Source of the DNA: Alphaproteobacteria bacterium
Lineage (GTDB): Bacteria; Pseudomonadota; Alphaproteobacteria; Caulobacterales; Aquidulcibacteraceae
Assembly (NCBI GenBank): GCA_016124655.1
Contig: WGNI01000001.1
Span: 124,001-188,000, forward strand
Length of the DNA: 64,000 nucleotides
Reading direction: 5' to 3'
Part shown: positions 46,935 to 56,449 of the stretch, piece by piece
Layout: the number at the start of each line of letters is the position of its first letter
How positions within the stretch are numbered: the stretch's first letter is position 1
Translations under genes and position numbers: made by a program
The notes under the pieces: generated by a model
Database searches by the model: none
What the model saw: only the letters and a program-made list of their open reading frames with translations
Told to the model about the DNA's origin: nothing

Positions 46935-48443
46935 TTATTTGCCTTTTGGCTGACTGGCCCGGAGAAACGCCGGGGTATCGTCGCCGAAGCCGTACACCGC
47001 GCCGTCGCGTTGCGGCGCGCGCTTGGGTTCGGGACGCTGTTCGTCGCGCTGCTCTTGTCTCGGCGCTGCTCTCGTTTCTGGACTTTTTTCCGCGCGAGCC
47101 GGCTTGGCCTGAAGCGGCTCGGTGCTGGCTTGCGGCCGTTCGGCGTCGCGTTTTTGATATTTGTCTTTCCGGCGGCGGCGCGCGTCGTCGCGTTCGCGGC
47201 GCAATTCCTCCGCGCGGCGGCCGCGTCCGCCGGAATCCTTGGGATCGCCTAAGGGCTCAGCCGGCGCGTTTTCGATCTCGGCGATTTCGATTTTGGCGCC
47301 GAGCAATTTTTCAATCGCGTCGAGGCTTTTTTCATCGCCGCGCGCCACCAGGGTATAGCTTTCGCCGCTGCGCCCGGCGCGTCCCGTGCGGCCGATGCGG
47401 TGCACGTAGTCATCGGCATGGCGCGGCGGTTCGTAATTGAAGACGTGGCCGACGGCTGGAATGTCGAGGCCGCGGGCGGCGACGTCGGACGCCACCAGCA
47501 GCGTGAGATCGCCGGACTTGAACCGGTCCAGCGTCTTCATGCGCAGCGATTGGTCGAGATCGCCGTGAATGGGGCTCGCGTTGAAGCCGTGGCGCGACAG
47601 CGATTTCGCCACCACGTCGACGTCGGATTTGCGGTTGCAGAAGATGATGCCGTTGGTGATCGGCGCGCAGGCCTCCAGCGTGGCGCGCAAGGCGGCGCGG
47701 CGGGTGCGCGGATCGCCGGAGGGCAGGCGCACGACGCGCTGGCGAATGGTGGCTGCGGCGGTCGCCGGCTTGGCGACTTCGATGCGCTTGGGGTTCTGCA
47801 GGAATTGATCGGTGAGCTTGGTGATCTCCGGCGGCATGGTGGCGGAGAAGAACAGCGTCTGGCGCGTGAACGGGGTGAGCTTGAAGATGCGCTCGATATC
47901 GGGGATGAAGCCCATGTCGAGCATGCGGTCGGCTTCGTCGACGACCATGACCTGTACGCCGGACAGCAATAATTTCCCGCGTTCGAAATGATCGAGCAGG
48001 CGCCCGGGCGTGGCGATCAGCACGTCCACGCCCTGGCTTAGAAGAGCGTCCTGATCGCCGAAGGACACGCCGCCGATCAGCAATGCTTTCGTGAGACGGT
48101 GATATTTGCCGTATTTGTCAAAGCTTTCGGCGACCTGGGCGGCCAATTCCCGCGTCGGCTCAAGGATCAATGTGCGCGGCATGCGCGCCTTGGCGCGGCC
48201 GCGGGAGAGGATTTCGATCATCGGCACAGTGAAGGAGGCGGTCTTGCCGGTGCCGGTCTGGGCGATGCCGAGAACATCGCGGCCTTGCAGCACGATGGGG
48301 ATCGCCTGGGCCTGAATTGGGGTGGGGGTAGTGTAGCCGCTGTCGGCGATGGCGCGCAGGATATCGTCACTGAGGCCCAGCCCGTCGAAGGAAGGGGCGG
48401 CCGGTTGCGGGCTTGCGTCCGAGGACGCCGTTTCAGAAGTCAT
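46935..48443 (-). CDS. rhlE: DEAD-box RNA helicase, RhlE-like
   Basis: ATP-dependent RNA helicase, 502 residues. Motif Q is [14 protein letters not shown]. Walker A is [11 protein letters not shown] near residue 60, DEAD is [14 protein letters not shown], and the SAT and [11 protein letters not shown] blocks are intact. The C-terminal tail (about residues 395-502) is charged, rich in K, R and E and unstructured, as in RhlE/CsdA-type proteins that aid ribosome assembly or RNA decay. It converges with the sulfotransferase gene, five bases apart. Confidence 0.95.
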   Translation of the reverse strand: MTSETASSDASPQPAAPSFDGLGLSDDILRAIADSGYTTPTPIQAQAIPIVLQGRDVLGIAQTGTGKTASFTVPMIEILSRGRAKARMPRTLILEPTRELAAQVAESFDKYGKYHRLTKALLIGGVSFGDQDALLSQGVDVLIATPGRLLDHFERGKLLLSGVQVMVVDEADRMLDMGFIPDIERIFKLTPFTRQTLFFSATMPPEITKLTDQFLQNPKRIEVAKPATAAATIRQRVVRLPSGDPRTRRAALRATLEACAPITNGIIFCNRKSDVDVVAKSLSRHGFNASPIHGDLDQSLRMKTLDRFKSGDLTLLVASDVAARGLDIPAVGHVFNYEPPRHADDYVHRIGRTGRAGRSGESYTLVARGDEKSLDAIEKLLGAKIEIAEIENAPAEPLGDPKDSGGRGRRAEELRRERDDARRRRKDKYQKRDAERPQASTEPLQAKPARAEKSPETRAAPRQEQRDEQRPEPKRAPQRDGAVYGFGDDTPAFLRASQPKGK

Positions 48444-48638
48444 AAAGTCTCGCTTGCGAGCGCGGCGCGCGGGTTGGTCGGCGACGGCTTCGCGGTTGGG
48501 GTTGGCGCTTTATGCCGGCGTCGTCTCCGGTGAGACGGGGGCGTGAAGCGGAAAGGGCGCACGCCCTTTCGGCGCGCACAACGAACAGCGGGGAGATGGG
48601 GGAATTTGCGCGAAAAGTCAATCAATGGCCGATGCGAC

Positions 48639-49022
48639 TTACCAGAGCGCGGTGGCGCCGAGCGCGGCGATGCGGGGGTCGCGGGTGACGATGCTCATGC
48701 CTTCGAGGATGCCTTGCGCGGCGAGCAGGCGGTCCCAGGGGTCGCGGTGAACGGCAGGCAGGCGCGCGGCGAGATCGGCGTGACGCGCATTGATCGGCAA
48801 TTCCAGAAAGCCTTGATCTTGAGCGAGATCGACCAGGGGCGCGCGCAGAGAGCGCAGTTTCCCCCGCGCGGCCTTGTTTTCGAGTTCGAACACAGAGACG
48901 GGGCTGAAGTAGACGGCCGTACTTGGCTCTTCGATGGCTTTTCGTGCGGCGGAAGACAATTGCGGGGCGTCCTCGAACCACCAGATCAAGGCATGCGTAT
49001 CGAGCAGCACGCTATCGCTCAA
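48639..49022 (-). CDS. vapC: PIN-domain toxin, VapC type
   Basis: Predicted endoribonuclease toxin. A TTG at 49022 overlaps the antitoxin stop (TTGA), giving 127 residues; a GTG four codons later is an alternative. The PIN signature starts SVLLDTHALIWWFED, with the first acidic residue in L-D-T. Further acidic residues are in VSVFELENKAARGK, DPWDRLLAAQ and VTRDPRI, matching the four-acid PIN set. It pairs with the Phd-like gene just upstream. Confidence 0.88.
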   Translation of the reverse strand: MSDSVLLDTHALIWWFEDAPQLSSAARKAIEEPSTAVYFSPVSVFELENKAARGKLRSLRAPLVDLAQDQGFLELPINARHADLAARLPAVHRDPWDRLLAAQGILEGMSIVTRDPRIAALGATALW

Positions 49023-49291
49023 CGCTTGACTTCGGGGGGCTCGAGCGGCTCGTCGATCCACGCTGCATCGGCGGGATCAGGTTCAAACGCCTCATAGGGC
49101 GTGGGCTCCGACACCCATCCCATCTCCTTGAGGATTCCTGGGCGACGCTTCGGCGCGTCGGGGGCAAACTTAGTGATCCGCGCCACGGGCTTTCCGGCGC
49201 GGGCGAGGATGATTTCCTCGCCGCGCTCGGCCGCCTCGATCAGGGCGGAGAGCTTAGCCTTGGCTTCGGCGATGTTTACGGTCGTGACCAT
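49019..49291 (-). CDS. vapB: Phd/YefM-family antitoxin
   Basis: DNA-binding antitoxin of 90 residues. The Phd fold begins MVTTVNIAEAKAKLSALIEA, with the E-x-I-I-x-A-x-x-G-K-P-V-A-R-I pattern (EEIILARAGKPVARITKF). The C-terminal acidic tail (EPDPADAAWIDEP) would neutralise the toxin. Its stop overlaps the toxin start. A TTGACTA-like imperfect palindrome at 49290-49310 lies just upstream and may be the operator. Confidence 0.9.
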   Translation of the reverse strand: MVTTVNIAEAKAKLSALIEAAERGEEIILARAGKPVARITKFAPDAPKRRPGILKEMGWVSEPTPYEAFEPDPADAAWIDEPLEPPEVKR

Positions 49292-49331
49292 GTTGACTAT
49301 CTAGTTGGTCACGTGCGGCTCATCAAGCCCC

Positions 49332-51344
49332 TCACACATCCACGTCGGCCACGAAGCGGGCGTTGTTCTGGATGTAGTTGAAGCGCAACTCGGCTTTCTT
49401 GCCCATCAGCGTTTCGACGAGACCTTCGAATTCGGGCTGTTCGGTTTCGGAGAGCACGACGCGCGCGAGCGTGCGCGTCCTGGGATCCATCGTGGTTTCC
49501 TTCAATTGCGCGGGCATCATTTCGCCCAGGCCCTTGAAGCGGGACACCTCGGCCTTCTTGCCCTTGAACGTGGTCTCCATCAGCTGATCGCGGTGGCGTT
49601 CGTCGCGCGCGTAAGCGGATTGCTTGCCCGCCGTGATGCGGTAGAGCGGCGGCATGGCCAGATAGAGCCGGCCGGCGCGGATCAGCTCCGGCATTTGCCT
49701 GTGAAAATACGTCATCAGCAGCGAGGCGATGTGGGCGCCGTCGACATCGGCGTCGGTCATGATGATGACGCGCTCATAGCGCAGATCGTCGAGATTGAAT
49801 TTCCGTCCTGGCTGCACGCCCAGCGCCAGCGCGAGATCGCTTAATTCCTGGTTGGCGGCGGCTTTGTCGGCGCCGGCGGAGGCGACGTTCAAAATCTTGC
49901 CGCGCAGCGGAAGGATCGCTTGAGTTGCGCGGTCGCGCGCCTGCTTGGCCGAGCCGCCGGCGGAATCGCCCTCAACGATGAAGATTTCGGAATTGTCGGC
50001 GCTGGCGTTGGCGCAATCGGCGAGCTTGCCGGGCAGGCGCAATTTGCGCGTCGCGCTTTGGCGGCTGATCTCTTTTTCCTTGCGCTTGCGCAAACGATCT
50101 TCGGCTTGGGAGATCACCCAATCGAGCAGGCGGTCGGCTTCCGAGGGCGAAGCGGCCAGCCAATGATCAAAGGGATCGCGCACGGCGGTTTCAACGATCC
50201 GCGTCGCTTCGGTGGAGACGAGCCGGCCTTTGGTCTGGCCTTCGAATTGCGGATCGCGAATGAATACGGAGACCAGCGCCGCGGCTGTGCCCATGACATC
50301 GTCCGGCGTGACGACAGCGGCGCGCTTGTTGCCGCGCACTTCTGCATAGGCTTTCAGACCCTTGGCGATGGCGGCGCGGAAGCCCTGTTCGTGGAAGCCG
50401 CCGTCCGGCGTTGGGATGGTGTTGCAATAGGAGCGGGTGAAGCCGTCGGCGTCGCCGAAGCCGTCCATGATCCAGGCGATGGCCCATTCCGCGCGGCCGT
50501 GGCCGCCATTGCGATCGACCTTGCCGAAGAAAGGTTCTGCGACGACGGCCTTCTTCTCCGCGATCAATTCGGAGAGGAAATCCTTCAAGCCGTTCGGGAA
50601 ATGGAAGCTCGCCTCGCGCGGGGTCGGGTCGCCATCCTTCAGCCGCTCGGGCGCGCAACGCCAGCGGATCTCCACGCCGCGATGGAGATAGGCTTTCGAG
50701 CGCGCCATCTGGAACAGGCGCGCGGGCTTGAATGCGGCGTTGGGGCCGAAAATCTGCGGATCGGGATGAAAGCGCACGGCGGTGCCGCGCCGGTTCGGCG
50801 CCTGGCCTATTTGCTTCAAGGGCCCGAGCGGGGCGCCGCGCGCATAGTGCTGTGCGTAAAGCTTGCGGTCGCGCGCAACCTCCACTTCCAGCTTGTCGGC
50901 CAGCGCATTGACCACCGAGACGCCCACGCCATGCAGGCCGCCTGAGGTTTCATACGCCTTGTCGGAAAATTTGCCGCCGGCGTGAAGTGTCGTCATGATC
51001 ACTTCGAGCGCGGACTTCTTGGGAAATTTCGGGTGCGGATCGATCGGGATGCCGCGGCCATTGTCTGTGACCTGCAAGGTCCCGTCGGCGAAATACTCCA
51101 CCTCGATGCGGTCGGCGTGGCCCGCGACCGCCTCGTCCATGGAATTGTCGAGCACTTCGGCGAAGAGGTGGTGCAGCGCGCGCTCATCGGTGCCGCCGAT
51201 ATACATGCCGGGCCGGCGGCGCACCGGCTCCAGGCCTTCCAGGACTTCGATGTCCTTGGCGGAATAGCCGGCCTCAGCCTTGGCGGCCTTGCCGGCCGCG
51301 CCGAACAAGTCCTCGCCCCACAACGCTTTTTCCGATTTCGCCAT
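49332..51344 (-). CDS. parE: DNA topoisomerase IV subunit B
   Basis: ATPase subunit of topoisomerase IV, which decatenates chromosomes; 670 residues from the ATG at 51344 (MAKSEKALWGEDLFG). The GHKL ATP site shows EVLDNSMDEAVAGHA and DNGRGIPIDPHPK, with GGLHGVGVSVVNALA. The TOPRIM part has FIVEGDSAGGSAKQARDR near residue 465 and MTDADVDGAHI. The length and the E-G-D-S-A-G-G pattern favour ParE over GyrB, which is normally longer. It is monocistronic. Confidence 0.95.
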   Translation of the reverse strand: MAKSEKALWGEDLFGAAGKAAKAEAGYSAKDIEVLEGLEPVRRRPGMYIGGTDERALHHLFAEVLDNSMDEAVAGHADRIEVEYFADGTLQVTDNGRGIPIDPHPKFPKKSALEVIMTTLHAGGKFSDKAYETSGGLHGVGVSVVNALADKLEVEVARDRKLYAQHYARGAPLGPLKQIGQAPNRRGTAVRFHPDPQIFGPNAAFKPARLFQMARSKAYLHRGVEIRWRCAPERLKDGDPTPREASFHFPNGLKDFLSELIAEKKAVVAEPFFGKVDRNGGHGRAEWAIAWIMDGFGDADGFTRSYCNTIPTPDGGFHEQGFRAAIAKGLKAYAEVRGNKRAAVVTPDDVMGTAAALVSVFIRDPQFEGQTKGRLVSTEATRIVETAVRDPFDHWLAASPSEADRLLDWVISQAEDRLRKRKEKEISRQSATRKLRLPGKLADCANASADNSEIFIVEGDSAGGSAKQARDRATQAILPLRGKILNVASAGADKAAANQELSDLALALGVQPGRKFNLDDLRYERVIIMTDADVDGAHIASLLMTYFHRQMPELIRAGRLYLAMPPLYRITAGKQSAYARDERHRDQLMETTFKGKKAEVSRFKGLGEMMPAQLKETTMDPRTRTLARVVLSETEQPEFEGLVETLMGKKAELRFNYIQNNARFVADVDV

Positions 51345-51447
51345 GGCTTGAGCCTTACGCGCCTTGGGGGCCTGAAAGCAACGGAGTCTGCTGAAGGGAT
51401 GGTTAAGGCGAGGTTCGCCGCATGACTGCATCGCAATGCAGCGTGGA

Positions 51448-51518
51448 GGGACCCTTGCGGGGTCGTGCGCATTGTTCCGGCACAGGGGCCAGAAGGGTCC
51501 CAGCCGAGGAGCAGTCCC
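51448..51518 (+). promoter_or_regulatory. Structured leader of the beta-barrel gene
   Basis: GGGACCCTT (51448-51456) pairs perfectly with AAGGGTCCC (51493-51501), closing a 36-base loop that ends a few bases before the GAGGAG ribosome site (51506-51511). Such a stem could expose or hide the site, but no regulator is evident. Confidence 0.4.
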
Positions 51519-52052
51519 ATGAGAAAATTCGCCTTTTTATCCGCCGCCGCGGCGGCGATCGCCATCGCTTGCCCGGCAGCGGCGCAGAGCCGCGCGATGG
51601 ACGCCGGCCGCGTCTATGTCGGCGCCGGTTATACCCAGCTCGATGCAGACGACATCGATGTCGGCGGCGTGACAGGCCGGGTTGGCTACCGCTTCACGCC
51701 GAACTTAGGCGTCGAGGGCGAAGCGACATTTGGCGTCGATGACGACACGGCTCAGGATTTCGGCGTGCCCATCGATGTCGAGCTCGACAATCAATGGGGC
51801 GTCTATGGCGTGGGCTTCGTGCCGATCACGCCGTCGGTCGAAGCGTTCGGACGCGTCGGCTATGTGCAGGTCGAAGCGCAGGGCTCGGTCGGCGGCTTCA
51901 CCGCGGGCGTCGATGAAGACGGCATTGGCTTCGGCGGCGGCGTGCAATGGCATGCGACGGATCATTTTGCTGTGCGCGGCGATTACACGCGCCTGGAAGG
52001 CGATGATGACGGCGTCAACGCCTACGCCGTGTCCGGCGTCTGGACGTTCTGA
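51519..52052 (+). CDS. Small outer-membrane beta-barrel protein (1)
   Basis: 177 residues from the ATG at 51519 (GAGGAG upstream). The signal peptide ends A-C-P-A-A-A-Q near residue 23. The mature part is an eight-strand OmpA/OmpX-type barrel with acidic loops (GYTQLDADDIDVGGVTGRVG, VGYRFTPNLGVEGEA) and a C-terminal aromatic residue (SGVWTF), as required for BAM insertion. A paralogue lies at 55574-56083 with the same loop pattern. Its ligand or role is unknown. Confidence 0.88.
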   Translation: MRKFAFLSAAAAAIAIACPAAAQSRAMDAGRVYVGAGYTQLDADDIDVGGVTGRVGYRFTPNLGVEGEATFGVDDDTAQDFGVPIDVELDNQWGVYGVGFVPITPSVEAFGRVGYVQVEAQGSVGGFTAGVDEDGIGFGGGVQWHATDHFAVRGDYTRLEGDDDGVNAYAVSGVWTF

Positions 52053-52100
52053 CGTTCAAGGCGTTGGCGGCGGAGCGGAGGGTAACACGCTTCGCCGCCG

Positions 52101-54455
52101 TCACCGCGACGCGCGCACGGTGATGCCGATGGCGCGTTCGTCGCCGGGACTGCCGAGGATCAGACCGGAATTGCCGGACTGGAACGACACGAAGTTCAGA
52201 TAGTCTTCGTCAAACGCGTTCCTTAGCCACACAAACGCTTCCAGGCCTTCATCGCCGCGCCAGCCGGCGCGCGCGTTGACGACGGTGTAGCCGTCGATCA
52301 GCGCGTAGCGGCTGTCGGACGCGTCGGAATAAAACGAAGAGCGATAGGTTGCATCGGCGCCGAGGAAAAACTCGCCCGCCCGTTCGCCTTCGCTGCGATG
52401 ACGCGCTTCGCCGCCGAGCGCCACGGCCCAACGCGATAGACCTGGCAGAGGACGACCGCTTAGATCGCAGGCCGTTGTGCCTGCGCCGATGCGCTCCAGC
52501 GGGCAGGGGCCGTTCTTGAAGTCCTCGTACGTCCCATCGCTGTAGGCGATGTTGAGATAGGTGGTGAGCGCGTCGCTTGGCGTGTAGGCCGCGTCGATCT
52601 CCACGCCGCGCACGCCGACTTCCTCCACATTGGCGAGGTAGCCGCGCAGGGCGCCGGGTCCGCTGTCGACGACATTGGCCTGAAAGTCTTCCACGGTGGT
52701 GTCGTAGAGCGCGAGATTGAATGTCAGCGCGCGATCGAACCAGCGGCTTTTCAGCCCCGCTTCGAATGTCGTGACCTGTTCGGGCGCGACGACGGCGCTG
52801 TTCAGCGCGGGAGAGCCATCGGCAAGCGTGGGCAGGCCCGCCAGATTGATGCCGCCGGATTTGAAGCCGCGCGCGGCGGACGCATAAAGCATCACATCGT
52901 CATTGGGCTCGTAGGCCAGCGTGATCTGTCCGGAGACATCATCATCGGTGAAGGCGGCGGCATAGGATTGCGGACGCGCGATGGAGCGTTGCCGCGCAAT
53001 CAGCGCGGGATCGGTGACGGCAGGACCGCCGGCGACGATCTGCGCATAGGTCGCGCTTTTTTCTTCCCAGGTGTAGCGCAGGCCCGGCGTCAGGCGCCAA
53101 CGCTCCGCAAACGCCCAGGTGATTTGCGCGAACGCCGCAGCGCTCGTGGTTTGCGATCGCGCGATGGCTTCCGATCGATATCCGTCGAGCAGATTGGCGG
53201 GCACGCTTGGGCCCAGGAGCCAGCGCGCTGCGTCCGCGCCCCATTCCGACACCGGCCGCGCCTTTATGGTTTGATCGAAATAGTAGGCGCCGAGGACATA
53301 AGAGACCGCGTCATCGCCGTTCGACGCGAGCCGTATTTCCTGGCTCCATTGTGATTGCTCGTCGGGATTTTCCGAACGCGTGAGGATCGACAAGGACGTG
53401 TAGTCGCGGTCGTTCTTCGGCCGCCAGGACCAGGCGCGCCAGGCGCTGACGCTGGTCAGCGTCGCAAAGCCCAGATCCCAATCGAGACTAGCGCTGGCGC
53501 CGCCCAATTCCTGATCCGCCTGAATGGGCGAGTTCACATCCGCAAGGCGATCATAGGGATCAAGGCTCGGCGGCGCGTAACCCGCGGCGGCGGCGAGCGC
53601 TGGGAATTGCTGGTCGGCGGGGCGCAGGGTCTGGCCGAAGCCGACATAGACTTGCGTGCAGCAATTCGGCTCTTGACGATTATAATCGGCAGCGACGCGC
53701 ACGCTGACGTCTTCATTGATGCGCCACAACGCCTGGGCGCGCACGGCGGCGTTGTCGAGTTCATTGACGTCGCGCCCCGTCGTCACGTTGTAAAATGCGC
53801 CGTCGCGCTGCGTGATCGCGGCGGAGAGGCGGCCGGCGACGGCGTCGCCCAGAAGCGGGCCGGAAATCGATGCTTTCGCCTGCAAGAAATTATCGGAGCC
53901 GTAGCTCAATTCCGCGCGGGCTTCTGGCGTAAAGCTGGGCGCGCGGGTGGCGATGGAGATCGCGCCGCCGGTGGTGTTCTTGCCGAACAAGGTGCCTTGC
54001 GGCCCGCGCAGGATTTCGATGCGCTCGATGTCGATCAGGTCAAACGTCGCCGCGGCGGGGCGGCTGATATAGACCTGATCGACATAATAGCCGACGCCGG
54101 GCTCCAAGCCGTCATTGGCGAGGCCGAAACTCGCGCCCAAGCCGCGGATCGTGGTGTTGGTGTTGCGCGGATTGGACGAGGAGAATTGCAGGCTCGGCGC
54201 CAGCTGCGACACGCCCTGCACGTTGAAGGTACTTGTTGCATCCAACGTGGCGGCGCTCAGCACGGACAGCGCGATGGGGACGTCCTGGGCGCTTTCGGCG
54301 CGCCGGCGCGCGGTGACGACGATGTCGGCGTCGCTGGCGAATTCGGGATCGGCTGGGACTTGCGGGGTTTGCGCTGCGGCGAGAGACGCAAATGCGCCGC
54401 TCAACGCGCCGGCGAGAACAAGGCCCTTGGCGATCCGACGTTTTGATTTCGACAT
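52101..54455 (-). CDS. TonB-dependent outer-membrane receptor (2)
   Basis: 784 residues; GGAG precedes the ATG at 54455. The signal peptide ends near residue 28 (S-L-A-A-A-Q). A TonB-box-like DIVVTARRRAES precedes the plug (DVPIALSVLSAATLD, ILRGPQGTLFGKNTTGGAIS). The barrel is shorter than in receptor 1. The C-terminus reads AIGITVRASR. The plug motif L-F-G-K-N-T-T-G-G is typical of the broad family often found in sphingomonads and caulobacters. No transporter operon or regulator is adjacent. Confidence 0.95.
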   Translation of the reverse strand: MSKSKRRIAKGLVLAGALSGAFASLAAAQTPQVPADPEFASDADIVVTARRRAESAQDVPIALSVLSAATLDATSTFNVQGVSQLAPSLQFSSSNPRNTNTTIRGLGASFGLANDGLEPGVGYYVDQVYISRPAAATFDLIDIERIEILRGPQGTLFGKNTTGGAISIATRAPSFTPEARAELSYGSDNFLQAKASISGPLLGDAVAGRLSAAITQRDGAFYNVTTGRDVNELDNAAVRAQALWRINEDVSVRVAADYNRQEPNCCTQVYVGFGQTLRPADQQFPALAAAAGYAPPSLDPYDRLADVNSPIQADQELGGASASLDWDLGFATLTSVSAWRAWSWRPKNDRDYTSLSILTRSENPDEQSQWSQEIRLASNGDDAVSYVLGAYYFDQTIKARPVSEWGADAARWLLGPSVPANLLDGYRSEAIARSQTTSAAAFAQITWAFAERWRLTPGLRYTWEEKSATYAQIVAGGPAVTDPALIARQRSIARPQSYAAAFTDDDVSGQITLAYEPNDDVMLYASAARGFKSGGINLAGLPTLADGSPALNSAVVAPEQVTTFEAGLKSRWFDRALTFNLALYDTTVEDFQANVVDSGPGALRGYLANVEEVGVRGVEIDAAYTPSDALTTYLNIAYSDGTYEDFKNGPCPLERIGAGTTACDLSGRPLPGLSRWAVALGGEARHRSEGERAGEFFLGADATYRSSFYSDASDSRYALIDGYTVVNARAGWRGDEGLEAFVWLRNAFDEDYLNFVSFQSGNSGLILGSPGDERAIGITVRASR

Positions 54456-54816
54456 GCGCGCTCCGCTCAGGCCGCGTCAGCACGCAGCGATGACGCAAGG
54501 CTGGCGCGGCGCGGCACGGGAGGCGGCGCCAGAAAAGCTAAAGGCGCATTCCGGCGAATTGCGTAGATATTTGCGGAACCGAAGAAGCAATAACAGCGCC
54601 GATGGGTCAGCGCGTCGCCGCCGGGCCGCGCTCTAAGAGATTATTTATAAACAGCTTTTTTCCAGCCCTGAAGGAAGGGCGACGTGGGCGCCCGCACGTT
54701 TTTCCTGGTTGCGACGGCGCCGCGTATTTGGTTGCGTCGTATGTAAAACAGTTCGCTGCCCATGCAAAAATGCAGACCGCGCGCATGAGCGCGGCTGAAG
54801 CGCAGCGGCGCCTGGG
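54456..54816. other. 361-base intergenic region upstream of TonB receptor 2
   Basis: Holds the promoter of the receptor (minus strand) and the 3' end of the SLT lipoprotein gene. A relatively AT-rich stretch at 54630-54780 differs from the surrounding GC-rich sequence. A hairpin CCGCGCGCATGAGCGCGG (54777-54794) followed on the minus strand by a run of Ts near 54770 could end the lipoprotein transcript. No supported gene. Confidence 0.45.
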
Positions 54817-55419
54817 CTAAAACGGAAGCCAGCCGCGGTCGAGCCGGCCGTCGCATTCGTCCAATTGGCGCGCGTAGCGATCCGCGTTCGCCTGAACGCG
54901 GCCGGCGACATCCATGAGCCAGCCCTTGGAGCGATACGTACCGCGCCGATAGCCGCCCTGGCCTTCGTGATAGGCAAGGTAGTGCGCGCGCGCATTGTCA
55001 TAGCCGAGACCCAATTCGTCGTGGCTGGTGCGCACGTACCAGGCGACGAAATCGGTCGCGTCGGCGAATTCATCGCGATCGACGCCGCTGTCGCCGCGCG
55101 CGCGTTCATAGCGCGCCCAGGTTTCGTTGGTCGCCTGCGCATAGCCGTACGCAGACGACGGCCGCCTTCCGGGAATAAAGAGAAAACCGCCCCGCCGCGC
55201 GGGACGCGCATCATGATCGAAGCCGGATTCCTGATGGATGATCGCCAATTGCAGCGCAGGCGGCGCGCCCCATCGCCGTTCAGCGCGTTTGGCCGCGCGC
55301 CACCAGGAGCCTTGCTCTTCAAAAATCGCGCAGGCGTTTTGCGTCTGACTGGGTGGCGCGGTGGAGGCGCACGCGGCGAGCACAAGCGGCGCCGCCAGCA
55401 CAAGAAGCTTTGCTTGCAT
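54817..55419 (-). CDS. Lytic transglycosylase-like (SLT) lipoprotein
   Basis: 200 residues from the ATG at 55419. An N-terminal lipobox L-A-A-C near residue 16 marks a lipoprotein. The SLT fold shows AIIHQESGFDHDARP near residue 62 with the catalytic glutamate, and RRPSSAYGYAQATNETWARY near residue 85. The C-terminus ends C-D-G-R-L-D-R-G-W-L-P-F. It should cleave glycan strands with 1,6-anhydro-muramic acid formation. It diverges from beta-barrel protein 2 across 154 bases. Confidence 0.9.
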   Translation of the reverse strand: MQAKLLVLAAPLVLAACASTAPPSQTQNACAIFEEQGSWWRAAKRAERRWGAPPALQLAIIHQESGFDHDARPARRGGFLFIPGRRPSSAYGYAQATNETWARYERARGDSGVDRDEFADATDFVAWYVRTSHDELGLGYDNARAHYLAYHEGQGGYRRGTYRSKGWLMDVAGRVQANADRYARQLDECDGRLDRGWLPF

Positions 55420-55573
55420 AGCGGGACTTTCGCGCCGCACGGTTAAATCTCCGTAGCTTTGCGCCGCTTCGGCGCCACAGCGCGGCGCAAACCGCGATTG
55501 CGCGCGGGTTCGCCGTTTTTCCGCCATGCGCGCCAGGCGACAAGGCGGCTGGGGCGCGCAGTGGAGACACAGG

Positions 55574-56083
55574 ATGAAATTCGCGATGATCGCGGCGGGC
55601 GCAACCTTGTCTGCAGCCGCGCTGGCAGCGCCCGCGCAAGCGCAGCACACCGGATTTACCGCCGGCGCCGGCTATACGCATTTCGACGGCGACGACGTCG
55701 CGGTGGGCGGATTGACCGGCCGGCTCGGCTATCGGTTTTTTCCGTATTTCGGCGTCGAGGGCGAGGCGGCGATCGGCGTCAATGACGATGCCATCGGCGG
55801 CGTCGATGTGGAGCTCGATCACGCATTCGGGGTCTATGGCGTCGGGTATTTGCCGGTTTCTGAAAATGTCGAATTGTTCGGCCGCGCGGGATGGGCGGAG
55901 GTGGAGGCGCGCGCATCGCTGGGCGCGTTCACGGTCGGCGCGGATGAAGACGGCCTGGGCTTTGGCGGCGGCGCGGTGATCGCTGTGTCGGAGCGGCTTG
56001 CGTTTCGCGGCGAATACACGCGCCTTGAAGGCGACGATGACGCCCTCGATACGTTCAGTTTCGGGGCGCAAGTCTCGTTCTGA
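55574..56083 (+). CDS. Small outer-membrane beta-barrel protein (2), paralogue of protein 1
   Basis: 169 residues; the ATG at 55574 follows GGAGACACAGG. The signal peptide ends P-A-Q-A-Q near residue 24. The barrel has the same acidic pattern as the 51519 gene: GYTHFDGDDVAVGGLTGRLG, and TRLEGDDD near the end. The final residue is Phe (V-S-F), the typical insertion signal. The two paralogues lie 3.5 kb apart, flanking TonB receptor 2 and the SLT gene, which suggests local duplication. Confidence 0.88.
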   Translation: MKFAMIAAGATLSAAALAAPAQAQHTGFTAGAGYTHFDGDDVAVGGLTGRLGYRFFPYFGVEGEAAIGVNDDAIGGVDVELDHAFGVYGVGYLPVSENVELFGRAGWAEVEARASLGAFTVGADEDGLGFGGGAVIAVSERLAFRGEYTRLEGDDDALDTFSFGAQVSF

Positions 56084-56101
56084 GGCGCGTCGCCGCCGCG
56101 C

Positions 56102-56449
56102 TCAAAACAATTCGACGCCGTTGTTCTCCGGCGGCGTCTCCGGCGCGCCGGAGCAAAACACGTCGAGCCGTTGCGCCAGATCGGCCAAGCGCACATCGGC
56201 GAGCGCGCGCACGATGACGGCCTGTGAATCGGCGTCGAAATCGGTTGCTACGCTGCGCATGAACCGCGCCAGCTCCTGCATGGTCTGCGCCAAGAGATCG
56301 ATCGCCTGCGCCTGCATGATCGCATCGGCGTCGAGCGCGCCCAGGCGTGTCAAGCGCGCGAGCAGTTTCTCCAGGCGTTCGCCGGCCGAACTCAGCGCAT
56401 CGACTTCGCGCGCCGCCGCGGCCAGCGCGAGATCAGACGCCGCGCTCAT
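56102..56449 (-). CDS. Small CheZ/CheT-like phosphatase candidate
   Basis: 115 residues, nearly all helical. AIMQAQAIDLLAQTMQELAR near residues 43-62 lines up with the CheZ helix around MMAQDFQDLTGQV, and D-L-L-A-Q fits the catalytic D-x-x-x-Q of CheZ and of the small CheT phosphatase of Sinorhizobium. The C-terminus is N-N-G-V-E-L-F, matching G-S-G-V-E-L-W at the end of the receiver protein two genes upstream. Its start overlaps the previous stop (ATGA). CheY dephosphorylation is my inference from the motif and operon. Confidence 0.6.
   Translation of the reverse strand: MSAASDLALAAAAREVDALSSAGERLEKLLARLTRLGALDADAIMQAQAIDLLAQTMQELARFMRSVATDFDADSQAVIVRALADVRLADLAQRLDVFCSGAPETPPENNGVELF

Noticed and set aside
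48639-49291. The toxin-antitoxin pair as a sign of a mobile island
   Set aside because: No integrase, transposase, direct repeats or composition shift is visible around it.
53355-54446. A 363-residue plus-strand open frame
   Set aside because: Antisense of TonB receptor 2.
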